A stretch of 64,000 nucleotides of DNA, from the NCBI GenBank assembly GCA_016708955.1, contig JADJES010000005.1:110357-174356 (forward strand). Reading direction: 5' to 3'. Shown one piece after another: positions 45,532 through 55,116 of the stretch. Source of the DNA: Nitrosomonas sp. GTDB lineage: Bacteria > Pseudomonadota > Gammaproteobacteria > Burkholderiales > Nitrosomonadaceae. Positions within the stretch are counted from its first letter, which is position 1, and each line of letters begins with the position of its first letter. The translations under genes and the position numbers were made by a program. Under the pieces are notes generated by a model. The model did not search any database and was not told the origin of the DNA. It saw only the letters and a program-made list of their open reading frames with translations.

Positions 45532-46152
45532 ATGTTTTCAGAAAACCAAATATATCTTGCTTCAAGAAGTCCAAGAAGACGTGAATTGTTAAGACAAATC
45601 GGTGTGAAATGTAATCTATTAATGATGCGGGAAACGCTTGGCCGTGAAATTGATATTGATGAGCAACCGCTTGTTGATGAAACACCGACTGATTATATCT
45701 ATCGTATTACTCATTCTAAAGCTAATGAAGGTTGGAGGCGAGTGATCCAGCGCCGATTGCCGATATTACCCGTATTGGTAGCTGACACGATTGTTACAAT
45801 TGATGGTTGTATTTTAGGTAAACCACAAGATAATAAACATGCAGAAGAAATGCTAAAAACATTGTCAGGTCGTTCACATCAAGTTTTAACAGCCATTGGT
45901 GTGGGGGTTAAGGATAATATACAAGTGAGATTATCGACATCAATTGTAAGATTCCGTCAGATTAGCGAGCGTGAGATTCGTAGCTACCTGGCAAATAATA
46001 GTATCCTGGATAAAGCAGGTGCTTACGCTATTCAAGGCATGGCTGCTGCGTTTATTGTTGACATATCCGGCAGCTATAGCGGAATCATGGGATTACCCCT
46101 CTATGAAACAGCACAATTATTAGAAGAAACTGGTATAGAGATTTTTCAATAA
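45532..46152 (+). CDS. maf: Maf family nucleoside triphosphate pyrophosphatase
   Basis: Maf proteins hydrolyse non-canonical or pyrimidine nucleoside triphosphates and have been linked to control of division. ATG 45532 (206 residues, MFSENQIYLASRSPRRRELL) is preferred over an upstream TTG at 45508 because the SxSPRR motif then sits at the family position. Other motifs are SKANEGW, VLVADTIVTIDG with the catalytic Asp, and KAGAYAIQGMAAAFI. It is the YhdE-like type and precedes rng as in many betaproteobacteria. Confidence 0.95.
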   Translation: MFSENQIYLASRSPRRRELLRQIGVKCNLLMMRETLGREIDIDEQPLVDETPTDYIYRITHSKANEGWRRVIQRRLPILPVLVADTIVTIDGCILGKPQDNKHAEEMLKTLSGRSHQVLTAIGVGVKDNIQVRLSTSIVRFRQISEREIRSYLANNSILDKAGAYAIQGMAAAFIVDISGSYSGIMGLPLYETAQLLEETGIEIFQ

Positions 46153-46292
46153 TTGTCAGTCAATTGTGGCCCTAAGCTATTGAAATTAGGATGTAGTATC
46201 GCGCAAGTTGCTATAGCAAGTACTGTCGTAGGTATCGTTAGCTTTCAACTCCAGAAATCAGACTTAAAATATATGTATAGTTCATACGTAAT

Positions 46293-47747
46293 ATGAGCAA
46301 CGAAATTCTTGTAAATATCACTCCGCAAGAAACCAGAGTAGCCTTACTAGAACAAGGTGTGACACAAGAGCTACATATTGAACGGACGAGCGGGCGTGGC
46401 ATTGTAGGCAATATTTATAATGGACGTGTCAGTCGCGTTCTGCCGGGAATGCAATCTGCTTTTGTCGATATAGGTCTTGACCGGGCAGCATTTTTGCATG
46501 TTGCAGATATCCGGACTTCCAATCAAGAGGGAGATACTACTAAGCCAATTGAGAAACTGTTATACGAGGGCAACAGCATCTTGGTGCAAGTGATCAAGGA
46601 TGCGATTGGGACAAAAGGCGCGCGACTATCCACACAAATCAGCTTGGCAGGCCGCCTATTGGTTTATTTGCCCAAAGAATCTCACATCGGTATTTCTCAA
46701 CGTATTGAAGATGACAGTGAACGTGAGTTGTTGCGTGAGAAATTACAACAAATTCTACCTGTAGATGAAAAAGGCGGTTACATCATCAGAACAATGGCTG
46801 AAACAGCGGATGAAATTGATTTACGTGCCGATCTCGAGTATTTGCACAAGTTGTGGCGCGACATCCAACAGCAATCAGTGACTATTACAGCGCCCATTTT
46901 GCTTTATCAAGATCTGGATTTAAGTCACCGAGTATTACGAGATTATGTGAATGAAAATACTGCCCTGATACTGGTAGATTCTCGGGAGAATTATCAAAAA
47001 CTTTTGAAATTCGCGCAAAGCTATATGACATTTATCGCTGAACGTATAACTTTATATACCGGGGATCGCCCATTATTTGATTTGTATGGCGTTGAAGAAG
47101 AAATTGAGAAATCTTTGGCCAAGCGCGTTAATTTAAAATCCGGTGGATACCTGATTATTGATCAGACCGAGGCGCTGACCACCATGGACGTTAACACAGG
47201 CGGATTTATCGGTGTTAGAAATTTCGACGACACCATCTTTAAAACGAATCTTGAAGCCGCCCAGGTAATCGCAAGGCAGCTTCGGTTGCGTAATCTGGGT
47301 GGCATTATCATTATTGATTTTATCGATATGGATTCTGAAGAACATAAAAATGCTGTATTGACTGAATTCAATAAAGCTTTGCTGAAAGATCGTACGCGCA
47401 TTACAGTCAATGGATTTAGCGCACTTGGATTGGTTGAGATGACGCGTAAACGGACTCGGGAAAGTCTCGCGCATATATTGTGTGAATCCTGCCCGACCTG
47501 TCAAGGACGAGGGGAAATCAGAACGGCACAAACAATTTGTTATGAGATCCTACGTGAACTGCTAAGAGAATCTAGGCAGTTTGAAGCCAATGAATTCCGT
47601 ATTCTTGCATCACAGCAAGTAATTGATTTGTTTCTTGATGAAGAATCTCAGAGCTTGGCACAATTGGGTGATTTTATAGCAAAGCCGATAAGCCTACAGG
47701 TTGAGGAATCCTATACCCAAGAACAATATGATGTGATTTTAATGTAA
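46293..47747 (+). CDS. rng: Ribonuclease G
   Basis: RNase G is a single-strand-specific endoribonuclease of the RNase E/G family that matures the 5' end of 16S rRNA and cuts some mRNAs. The 484-residue protein consists of the catalytic core only: S1 domain at about 35-125 (GNIYNGRVSRVLPGMQSAFVDIG), catalytic Asp residues in TTMDVNTGGF and IIIDFIDM, and the zinc-link Cys pair in CPTCQGRG. There is no RNase E-type scaffold tail. It ends the forward-strand block, converging on the porin gene. Confidence 0.97.
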   Translation: MSNEILVNITPQETRVALLEQGVTQELHIERTSGRGIVGNIYNGRVSRVLPGMQSAFVDIGLDRAAFLHVADIRTSNQEGDTTKPIEKLLYEGNSILVQVIKDAIGTKGARLSTQISLAGRLLVYLPKESHIGISQRIEDDSERELLREKLQQILPVDEKGGYIIRTMAETADEIDLRADLEYLHKLWRDIQQQSVTITAPILLYQDLDLSHRVLRDYVNENTALILVDSRENYQKLLKFAQSYMTFIAERITLYTGDRPLFDLYGVEEEIEKSLAKRVNLKSGGYLIIDQTEALTTMDVNTGGFIGVRNFDDTIFKTNLEAAQVIARQLRLRNLGGIIIIDFIDMDSEEHKNAVLTEFNKALLKDRTRITVNGFSALGLVEMTRKRTRESLAHILCESCPTCQGRGEIRTAQTICYEILRELLRESRQFEANEFRILASQQVIDLFLDEESQSLAQLGDFIAKPISLQVEESYTQEQYDVILM

Positions 47748-47801
47748 ATTATCACGGAATGGAGCCTGAGCTGTATTGATTCAGCAGTATTCACTTAAAT
47801 T

Positions 47802-48941
47802 TTAGAAAGGTAGCAAGAAATCAAGTGAAAATAGAATCTGATCTTTGTTGCCGGCAAATGGCCTATAAGCCGCTGCATGATAGGCATCGACTCTATCGTA
47901 ACGAATATTGGGACGGATATTGAGTTTCTTTAAAAAGCCCCATTTAAGCTTTAGTGTCTTAGCAGCTTTCCAATTTAAACCGACAGTAGCTGCATAATAG
48001 TCTGCAGGCGTAATAGTTACACTACTAAGATTGCCTGCATAACTGACTGGTGTACCGTTAACATTATTAGTAGCAGCAGCAATCCGGAACGGGGATGGAT
48101 TACGAAAGCCAGCTTCATCACGATACCATTCAGCTCTGACACCCGCTGACAGATTGTCCGTTAAATCATAGTATAAATGTGCGATGGCACTAAACCATTC
48201 AGCGTCTTTTGTAATATTGGTATATTTCAGATTGTTTAACAAAACTCCACCTGCATGACCATAAACATGGTGCAAAACTAATAGGGTTTTAGGATTAATT
48301 CTGTGCTGCAGCACAATATTATAAAATCCCCAAGGTTCGCTACTTCGCGTGGAAGTCTCGCCGTAAGTGCCGGAGAAATGGAATGAGGTAGCATGATTAT
48401 CGCTAGTCCAAGTAAAACCAGCAATTCCACTCCAATTTCCCAATTGCTTGTCCCATCCGCCGTCCCAACCACCATTCGCACTGCCAGTAAGAGGACCTGC
48501 TAAAACTAACCAGTTTGAGTTGATCTTGTAGTTTGCCAGCATGCCTGTATGTGTAAAAGGTTCACCGACATTCAAGGTATAAGCACGCGTATAAAAAAAG
48601 TTATCTGGTGCTGGAACAGTTTCAAAACCCGTTGGGGTATAGAAATGGCCTAACTTGATGTTGAGTCCATTGCCAACTGGCACATACGTTTCCAGGTAGG
48701 CCTGCGGAAGCGCTATGCCGTAGGTGCGGGAGGAAGAGCAGCATAAATTAAGATCCCAACTGAAACCGTTATTCTGACTGGGATTATAGGTTGCGCCGCC
48801 ATTAACCCAACCACCGAATCCTATCCTATTTTCTTTAGCAAAATTTATTAAATTGCTTGCGTGAAGGGTAACCGAATACGTAACGAACACAAATATACTG
48901 CTTACTGTGATGACAAATAACAACCATTTTGAGTATTTCAT
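47802..48941 (-). CDS. Outer-membrane beta-barrel porin (BBP2-like)
   Basis: A 379-residue protein with a signal peptide (hydrophobic residues about 7-27, ending LHA) and a body of alternating beta-strands ending in the outer-membrane-insertion pattern DQILFSLDFLLPF with a C-terminal Phe. Segments IGFGGWVNGGATYNPS, QAYLETYVPVGNGLNIKLGHFYTPTGFETVPAPDNFFYTRAY and VGLNWKAAK match the OmpL/BBP2 group of putative porins. The substrate is unknown. The 5' untranslated region contains a 22-base-stem hairpin. Confidence 0.87.
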   Translation of the reverse strand: MKYSKWLLFVITVSSIFVFVTYSVTLHASNLINFAKENRIGFGGWVNGGATYNPSQNNGFSWDLNLCCSSSRTYGIALPQAYLETYVPVGNGLNIKLGHFYTPTGFETVPAPDNFFYTRAYTLNVGEPFTHTGMLANYKINSNWLVLAGPLTGSANGGWDGGWDKQLGNWSGIAGFTWTSDNHATSFHFSGTYGETSTRSSEPWGFYNIVLQHRINPKTLLVLHHVYGHAGGVLLNNLKYTNITKDAEWFSAIAHLYYDLTDNLSAGVRAEWYRDEAGFRNPSPFRIAAATNNVNGTPVSYAGNLSSVTITPADYYAATVGLNWKAAKTLKLKWGFLKKLNIRPNIRYDRVDAYHAAAYRPFAGNKDQILFSLDFLLPF

Positions 48942-48983
48942 CTTTGGGTGACAGTAAAGATTTCTTCACGAATAATAAATACG

Positions 48984-49033
48984 CCAAAAGCATTAAGACT
49001 CTGTTTTTTGCAACAGAGTCTTAATGCTTTTGG
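48984..49033. repeat. Perfect 22-bp hairpin upstream of the porin gene
   Basis: CCAAAAGCATTAAGACTC... (48984-49005) and its exact complement (49012-49033) enclose a six-base loop. It lies 43 bases upstream of the porin start and 134 bases beyond the end of the lipoprotein gene, both on the minus strand. It could terminate the lipoprotein transcript or form a structured porin leader. Confidence 0.85.
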
Positions 49034-49166
49034 AATTTCCTGGAGCTTTCTTAATTTATAAGCTTAATTTATTTCTCTTTTTCAATGAATAACACGCCAA
49101 TTAGGAAAAATAATTAGTAATTGGTGTTATAGGCCATCAATTTTAAAAATGTATCTTTATTGACTC

Positions 49167-49628
49167 TTAATAGAGTGGTCCAGAGTTTGGATTTAGTTTG
49201 GCTTTGATTTTATGATTGCCCTCTTGCTCAGGTATTTCTGCCGACGCTGCATAATCATGTTGCAACAATTCTGCTGCTATTTTCCGGTGAAAATCGGCTT
49301 GTTTGGAGGCGTCTATTGAAGCTTGTTCGTAATGGCGAATATTGGCTTCCGCATGTGATTTAAAATCCTGACCTTGTCTACCATAATAATAACTATGATC
49401 CTCGTATTCTTCTAACGATTCTTTTTTTTCTGCAACTTTTGCCGCCATTTCTTTGGCTAAATTGTCGTAGTAATTTGATAAATTATTATGATCATTATGG
49501 GTTTTGGCTTTCTGTGCCATCTTCCTATCATCCGTATCTTGTATCTCCAGTTGACCCATCTGCGCACAGGCAACCAATAAGGAAAGAATAGGTAGAACTG
49601 CAAGATATTTGCCCAATTTTGTATTCAT
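49167..49628 (-). CDS. Small lipoprotein, function unknown
   Basis: The preferred start is ATG at 49628 (153 residues, GGAG 11 bases upstream), which puts the lipobox LLVAC at residues about 17-21 after the signal MNTKLGKYLAVLPILS; the longer frame from 49667 adds a leader that would bury it. The mature part is hydrophilic and helical, rich in Ala, Lys, Glu and His (YYDNLAKEMAAKVAEKKESLEEYEDH, ANIRHYEQASIDASKQADFHRKIAAELL), and probably coiled-coil. I do not recognise a named family. It is transcribed alone, downstream of the two-component genes. Confidence 0.75.
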   Translation of the reverse strand: MNTKLGKYLAVLPILSLLVACAQMGQLEIQDTDDRKMAQKAKTHNDHNNLSNYYDNLAKEMAAKVAEKKESLEEYEDHSYYYGRQGQDFKSHAEANIRHYEQASIDASKQADFHRKIAAELLQHDYAASAEIPEQEGNHKIKAKLNPNSGPLY

Positions 49629-49697
49629 GATAGTAATAACTCCAAGTAGAACAACACAGATGCGCATCCTACCGAATCAATACCTCAATGTATATTA

Positions 49698-49750
49698 GGG
49701 AAACCATGGTTTATTACTAAGGGAAACCATTAGACCATCACGTGATGGTC
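49698..49750. promoter_or_regulatory. Cluster of palindromes and direct repeats
   Basis: Between the response-regulator gene and the lipoprotein start lie GGGAAACCAT at 49698-49707 and again at 49721-49730, the 12-base palindrome AAACCATGGTTT at 49701-49712, and the perfect 18-base palindrome GACCATCACGTGATGGTC at 49733-49750. The share of CCAT in all of them suggests a protein-binding site for the lipoprotein promoter; the largest palindrome could also end the response-regulator transcript. Confidence 0.5.
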
Positions 49751-49788
49751 GAAAGAAATTTCTGTTTCGGAAGTATCGATGCGATTTC

Positions 49789-50442
49789 TCAGTGCTCCTC
49801 AGAGATCCATCGCGTGGCGTAACGTATTAAATCTGCGCCATCTTTTAAATTAAATTTGACTCGAATATTGAAACGATGTGTTTCAATTGTTTTAATACTG
49901 CGGCAAAGTAAGTTGGCGATTTCCTGGCTGCTATGTCCTTGTCCAATCAAGTGTAGTACCTCAAACTCACTGGGAGTGAGTGTATTAATTAATTGTTCCG
50001 GTTCCGAGCCTCCGGCAATTCGTTTCAATAGTTTCTCGTGCATTTGCTTGCTTAAATAAACGTTACCCTTCAATACTTCACGGATAGCGGTTAGCAGCAC
50101 TTCCCCAGGTTCTTGCTTCATGACATAGCCACGGGCTCCGGCCCGAAGTGCACGTTCAGCATAAACTGATTCATCATGCATGGAAATAAAAAGTACCGGG
50201 AGTGTAGGAATCAATGCATGCATACTTTTTATTACTTCGAAGCCAGATACTGTCTTAAGAGTAACGTCTAATAGAACGATATCGACAGGACCATTTTTCT
50301 TGAGTATTGCCAGCGCTTCGTTACCGTCACCCGCTTCAGCAAACACCTCCATGTCTGGCTCCATATTGATGAGCATTGCCATACCGTGTCGTAACATTGC
50401 GTGATCATCTACCAGCATTACTCTAGCTTTTACAGTTGACAT
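49789..50442 (-). CDS. NarL/LuxR-family response regulator
   Basis: A 217-residue protein with a receiver domain (residues about 5-120, phosphorylated Asp in VDIVLLDVTL, Lys in AGARGYVMKQEPGE) and a C-terminal LuxR-type helix-turn-helix (LTPSEFEVLHLIGQGHSSQEIANLL, about 150-212). Its start is one base after the end of the histidine kinase gene upstream, so the two form a two-component system. The target genes are unknown; the palindromic region just downstream is a candidate site. Confidence 0.93.
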   Translation of the reverse strand: MSTVKARVMLVDDHAMLRHGMAMLINMEPDMEVFAEAGDGNEALAILKKNGPVDIVLLDVTLKTVSGFEVIKSMHALIPTLPVLFISMHDESVYAERALRAGARGYVMKQEPGEVLLTAIREVLKGNVYLSKQMHEKLLKRIAGGSEPEQLINTLTPSEFEVLHLIGQGHSSQEIANLLCRSIKTIETHRFNIRVKFNLKDGADLIRYATRWISEEH

Positions 50443-50443
50443 A

Positions 50444-52885
50444 CTAAGCCATCCGCATTTCTAAACGAACTTCCGTACCACCTTCGTTGCGCGACAGAAA
50501 TTCTAGCTTTGCACCTAATTGTTTTGCACGATATTGCATAATTTTAATACCCATTCCCGATGTTTCTTTATGATTGGTATCAATCCCAGCGAAACCGCTG
50601 CCATCATCGCAAATTGATAAACACAGTATTCCTTCATCGGCAGTCAATGATATAGCGATATGCTGTGCTTTACCGTGACGTATTGCATTATTGGCAGCCT
50701 CTTGGGCAATTCGATACAAATTAAGCGCCAGGTTATCATCATTAATAAAGATGCTATTTTTACATGAGAAATTACAAATAATGTTGTAAGTCGTGGCTAT
50801 TCTCACTGCAAATGTTTGTAAAGCAGGTATCAAACCATTTGCTTCCAGTTCAAACGGTAACAGTCCTTGAGCGAGCTGCTTGATTTGTATGACAGAAATC
50901 TGTGCTTGCGAAGCAATGGACGCTGCTACTGGTGCCATACTTTCATTTCCTACGGCAAATAATTTTTTTTCCAGCGCTCTGGCTTGATAACCAATTGCAG
51001 CGATTTGTTGACCAAGATTATCGTGTAATTCTTGTCCAATTGTGTGCGCTTGTTCTTCTGCTGCAAATACCAGTGCTCGCTCTAAACGCTTGCGTTCAAG
51101 CCAGCTTTCCAGATCACTTGCGACTGCATTAACGAGTTTTTGTTCTTCCGCTAATAGCCATGGCTTGCCGACGGGATAAAATACCCGTAATTGACCACAG
51201 ACCCTACCGTTGACATTAATTGCAGACCAACAAGTACATGCGGGATCACGTTCTGCACGCCATTGATCACGAGTTTTATGGACGATTTTCGTTTTTGATT
51301 GCAATTGCGGTATAAGATCTGAATTAAATTTTCCGGAGGTGAATCGCCAACCATCCAGCTCGATGACAGCGGTGGCAATCTCCGGAAACTGCATAGCAGG
51401 TATTAAATGCTCAAAAATATTCTGACAAACATTATCTATCGATGATTCCACCCCGATCCCACGGCGGATTTCATAGAGGCAGATGATTTCCTTTAAACGT
51501 TCACGCAATAATTCATCAACTTTTTTGCGCTCCAGCCATCTAGCCAAATCATCAGTGATGGCATCAATAAGCCTTTGTTCTTCCATAACAAGAAAGGATT
51601 TATCTTCAGGATAGAATACGCTTAAATGACCACAAACCTTACCATTGACAACAGTCTTCGATTCCAGTTTATGTGCTAAATTTTGGTTTTGATTTAGAGA
51701 AGTGATTCGCCTTCCATCGAGTTCAATCATGACATAAGCGTGATCTGGGTATTGCATGGCAGGTAACAAATGTTCAATAATCAGCTGGCAAACATTATCA
51801 ACTGATAATTCCAATCCAATACTCCGGCGAATCTCATAAAGACAAGTGATTTCCTTCAATCGTTCGCTCAGCTCAATTTCCTTATGACTTAATTCGATAG
51901 AAAACTGCTCGGCGATTTCCTTGGCGTTACGTGCTTCTCTTTCTGATTTGATCAGTTTGCGAACAAACCAATTCAATAGCAATATCTCAGCTACGATCAG
52001 TCCGGCAAGATAAAGAATGATGTTTTTTAACTCTTCATTAACTGGTTTGAATAATTCTTCTTCGTCCAGTTTCAAAATCATGCCAAGGCCGATAGTGCGT
52101 AATGGTGCGTATGCCTCTATTACCGGTACTTGACGATAATCATTGACGGCGATAACTCCACTTTTTCCATCCAGTGCAAAACTTATCGGTAGCACCCTAC
52201 CTTCTGTTACCTGTTTCAAGTATCTAAATTTAACACCATCGATCTGGCTTATCAGACAAGCCATTTCCTGCCTGGCTTCTTCAGGCGGTGCGCACAAAAT
52301 GAACTCTCCAGTTTCACCGATCGATCTTATTTCACTGAATCTACGCGTCAACTGCGGTAGTATGATTTCTGTTGTAATCCTGCCAATACGGTGCTGTTTT
52401 TGATCGAATACATCTTTACTGGTACGTAGAATAAACTGCCCATCCCATATAATGGCTGTATTGCTGTGTTTATTCAGTGGTATCGATTGGGCTTGGTTTT
52501 CAGAGAAGTGTCCCACTTGCGACAATGGATTGCCATTCATATCATAAACAACTGCCGCCGAAAAGCCTGCCTGCTTCAATGAGTTGACGTTTAGTGTAAG
52601 ATCGTGCAGCGCACTATCGTTGTCTGGTTGTGCATTGAGTTCCTGTATGGACTGAACGATGAAAGGTCGAAGTGCTAATGCATGAGTATCTGCCAATCCT
52701 TTTTGAACTAGACTTTCAATTAGAAGTGCTTTGCCTTGTAAAGCAACTCCCAATCCTCTGCCGAGCACCGATTCAATCTGTTGCCGCATCGCACTATAGA
52801 CTGCAAACCCCGTTGTTAAAGTCAATCCTAACAACAGTAAGCCGCCAATAATACTGATCCTGCGGTCATCCCGTGTTAAAAACAA
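50444..52885 (-). CDS. Sensor histidine kinase with tandem GAF domains
   Basis: An 813-residue membrane kinase. A first membrane segment (about 10-30) is followed by a large extracytoplasmic sensor region (about 31-285, Cache-like, with FILRTSKDVFD and VNDYRQVPVIEAYAPL), a second membrane segment (about 290-310), and two GAF-like repeats (about 340-475 and 480-615). Both repeats start ERLKEI-CLYEIRR and end DLA/E-WLERK, so they arose by duplication; the second carries a CTC cysteine pair (DPACTCWSAI). The kinase core is the HisKA_3/NarX type: phosphoacceptor His in GQELHDNLGQQIAA, then a HATPase with NNAIRHGKA and CDDGSGFAG. The partner regulator follows directly. The signal is not evident. 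Confidence 0.92.
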   Translation of the reverse strand: MFLTRDDRRISIIGGLLLLGLTLTTGFAVYSAMRQQIESVLGRGLGVALQGKALLIESLVQKGLADTHALALRPFIVQSIQELNAQPDNDSALHDLTLNVNSLKQAGFSAAVVYDMNGNPLSQVGHFSENQAQSIPLNKHSNTAIIWDGQFILRTSKDVFDQKQHRIGRITTEIILPQLTRRFSEIRSIGETGEFILCAPPEEARQEMACLISQIDGVKFRYLKQVTEGRVLPISFALDGKSGVIAVNDYRQVPVIEAYAPLRTIGLGMILKLDEEELFKPVNEELKNIILYLAGLIVAEILLLNWFVRKLIKSEREARNAKEIAEQFSIELSHKEIELSERLKEITCLYEIRRSIGLELSVDNVCQLIIEHLLPAMQYPDHAYVMIELDGRRITSLNQNQNLAHKLESKTVVNGKVCGHLSVFYPEDKSFLVMEEQRLIDAITDDLARWLERKKVDELLRERLKEIICLYEIRRGIGVESSIDNVCQNIFEHLIPAMQFPEIATAVIELDGWRFTSGKFNSDLIPQLQSKTKIVHKTRDQWRAERDPACTCWSAINVNGRVCGQLRVFYPVGKPWLLAEEQKLVNAVASDLESWLERKRLERALVFAAEEQAHTIGQELHDNLGQQIAAIGYQARALEKKLFAVGNESMAPVAASIASQAQISVIQIKQLAQGLLPFELEANGLIPALQTFAVRIATTYNIICNFSCKNSIFINDDNLALNLYRIAQEAANNAIRHGKAQHIAISLTADEGILCLSICDDGSGFAGIDTNHKETSGMGIKIMQYRAKQLGAKLEFLSRNEGGTEVRLEMRMA

Positions 52886-53166
52886 GTCATCCTCCTTAAT
52901 TGAGCTCTGGTTTTATATCTTTTAAAATTTCAAAGAACAATGGTCTGACCACGCCAAAGATTGAATTGATAGGTTACTCAAAATTCAAACTGGATAAAGT
53001 TATTTTAGACGCGGTATGATTTATGTGAGAATTTCTTGCCGCTTGTGGTTGTGCTGAAACCATAACTAGGTTTAATCTGAAAAAAAGCTTGAGCGTGTGA
53101 TGTGCATTTCAACCTCCGGAATGTCACATATAAAACATTGTGAGTAATTCCTACTGAATCTATAAC
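52886..53166. other. Intergenic stretch, kinase promoter region
   Basis: A 281-base stretch without a gene between the divergently unconnected minus-strand genes for the kinase and ExoD protein. It presumably holds the promoter of the kinase operon. I see no repeat, hairpin or RNA gene in it. Confidence 0.5.
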
Positions 53167-53778
53167 TCAATAGAATGATGGCATTGTTATCCCCATCCAT
53201 AGCATTACCAAGACAATCATAGTAATGCCAATTCCAATCGTTCCAATAATCATGCCGATCAGTATCGTTACACCATCCCTATTTAGAAGCCCCAGAGACA
53301 TCACAAGTATCCCCCAGCCAGGTGGAAAATTAGTCAAAGGTAGGGGGAGCGCTATCGATAGAGCAAAAACAAAGGAAAAAATACCAATAATTCTTTCCCA
53401 TGTATGTACACTGATATAGGTCATACGCGGTTGCATACGGTTTTCGATCTTCTTTAGCCAAGGATTTGCTTTTGTAACTATTTTCTCAAGACTTGATCGT
53501 TTGATTGATTTCTTTTCAATCCAGACTGGTAACCAGGGTGCCCGCATACCAAGAATCATTTGTACTGAGAAAATGAATAATGGGATAGAAAATAGCGTCG
53601 TATAACCGGGTGGTACGGGTACTGGAAGACATATTGGCAGAGCAGCGATGGCCATTAGGATACCAAAACCACGTTCATGCAATGCATTCTTAATTTCACC
53701 TACAGTCATCGATTCTTTTGTGTTTTCTACTACAACAATGGCTAGAAAATCAGAAGTAGGGCGCTCTTTGATTGTCAT
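53167..53778 (-). CDS. ExoD-family membrane protein
   Basis: A 203-residue protein of the ExoD family, first linked to exopolysaccharide production and alkaline tolerance in rhizobia; its molecular role is unknown. The pattern is typical: VGEIKNALHERGFGILMAIAALPICLPVPVPPGYTT, a hydrophilic loop with WLPVWIEKKSIKRS, and hydrophobic segments near residues 38-60, 128-150 and 170-198, including LPLPLTNFPPGWGILVMSLGLLNRDG. It lies 53 bases downstream of the MacB-like permease and may be cotranscribed with it. Confidence 0.88.
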   Translation of the reverse strand: MTIKERPTSDFLAIVVVENTKESMTVGEIKNALHERGFGILMAIAALPICLPVPVPPGYTTLFSIPLFIFSVQMILGMRAPWLPVWIEKKSIKRSSLEKIVTKANPWLKKIENRMQPRMTYISVHTWERIIGIFSFVFALSIALPLPLTNFPPGWGILVMSLGLLNRDGVTILIGMIIGTIGIGITMIVLVMLWMGITMPSFY

Positions 53779-53830
53779 GAGTTATTCCTTTTTCTAGATT
53801 GAATGCGAGCGATAACAAAACTCAAATAAG

Positions 53831-55054
53831 CTATTCATATCGAAGTGCATCGACTGGTTTAAGTGAAGCAGCCTTCTTGGCAGGATAAAAGCCAAAGAAT
53901 ATGCCAACCGCGGAAGCGAATAGAAAGGCTAAACCAATCATGCCTAATGTAATGACAATGAGCATATCTGCAACTTGGCTGACTACCCAAGCGCCACTGA
54001 TACCCAATAGCAAACCAATCAACCCACCCATGATACAGATCATCATAGCCTCAAGCAGAAACTGAGTAAGAATTGTACGTTGATTGGCACCGATTGCCAT
54101 ACGAATACCTATTTCTCGGGTACGCTCAGTCACAGATACTAGCATTATATTCATAATGCCAATCCCGCCAACCAATAAAGATACCGATGCAATGGCACCC
54201 AGTACCATCGACATCACTTTTGCAGCACCTGTCGCAACATCAGCAAGTGCAGTTAAATTGCGGACGGTGAAATCATTTTCTTTACCTTTTGCGATACGAT
54301 GGCGTTGGCGTAATAATTGAGTGATCTCTATCTCAGCGATATCCATATCATCCGCTGACTTGCACTGTACCAACATCAGACGGATAGAGCCAGGAAACTG
54401 ATTACCGGTAATCTGTCTCTCACTGGTTGTGATCGGTATAAAAATATTGTCATCCTGGTCGCGCCCCGTTAAGCTTTGCCCCTTAGCCATTAAAACACCA
54501 ACAACGAGGAAGGGGCGGTTGGTTATGCGTATGGTTTTTCCAACGGGATCTTCACCACCGAATAAGTTTTGCGCTGTGACCGATCCTAAGACAACTACAC
54601 GGTTAGCCGAACGCAGGTCAGATTCTGTAAAAGTTGTACCTGATTCAATTTTCCAGTTACCTACCGAAAAATAATCCGGTGTAGTGCCTGTGATAATGGT
54701 ACTCCAATTCTTTGCGGTGTAATTGAGCTGTGCTGTACCAGAAATGATAGGTGCTGTTGCACCGACTGTCGGTAATTCCGCAATCGCTTGCGCATCATGA
54801 ATCGTTAAAGTTCTGATACTACCGCTACCAAAGCTAAATCCGCCGGAAGACGTAGCGCCTGGAACGACGATAAAAAGATTACTTCCCATTTCAGCGATCG
54901 TTTGATTAATTTTAGTTTGCGCGCCTTGACCAATGGATAACATTAAAACAACGGCCGCTACTCCGATGATCATGCCCAGCATGGTTAATCCTGTACGCAA
55001 CCGATTTTGACGCAGGGCGCGCAGTGCTTCGCCGATAATTGTAAACAGATTCAT
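53831..55054 (-). CDS. MacB-like ABC transporter permease
   Basis: A 407-residue FtsX/MacB-type permease with four membrane segments: one N-terminal (about 20-42, TGLTMLGMIIGVAAVVLML), a periplasmic domain (about 50-270), and three C-terminal segments (about 285-400, including GGIGIMNIMLVSVTERTREIGIRMAIGA, the conserved coupling-loop motif). Unlike E. coli MacB the ATPase is a separate protein encoded just upstream, as in LolCDE-like and many MacB-like systems. With the adjacent ATPase and the broken macA it forms a tripartite export system; no TolC gene is present in the window. Confidence 0.92.
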   Translation of the reverse strand: MNLFTIIGEALRALRQNRLRTGLTMLGMIIGVAAVVLMLSIGQGAQTKINQTIAEMGSNLFIVVPGATSSGGFSFGSGSIRTLTIHDAQAIAELPTVGATAPIISGTAQLNYTAKNWSTIITGTTPDYFSVGNWKIESGTTFTESDLRSANRVVVLGSVTAQNLFGGEDPVGKTIRITNRPFLVVGVLMAKGQSLTGRDQDDNIFIPITTSERQITGNQFPGSIRLMLVQCKSADDMDIAEIEITQLLRQRHRIAKGKENDFTVRNLTALADVATGAAKVMSMVLGAIASVSLLVGGIGIMNIMLVSVTERTREIGIRMAIGANQRTILTQFLLEAMMICIMGGLIGLLLGISGAWVVSQVADMLIVITLGMIGLAFLFASAVGIFFGFYPAKKAASLKPVDALRYE

Positions 55055-55116
55055 TGTGTCAGTAGAGATCAGTCATTGACAGACTAAATTGGAAACTGTG
55101 ATTAGGCCGAGAAAGA

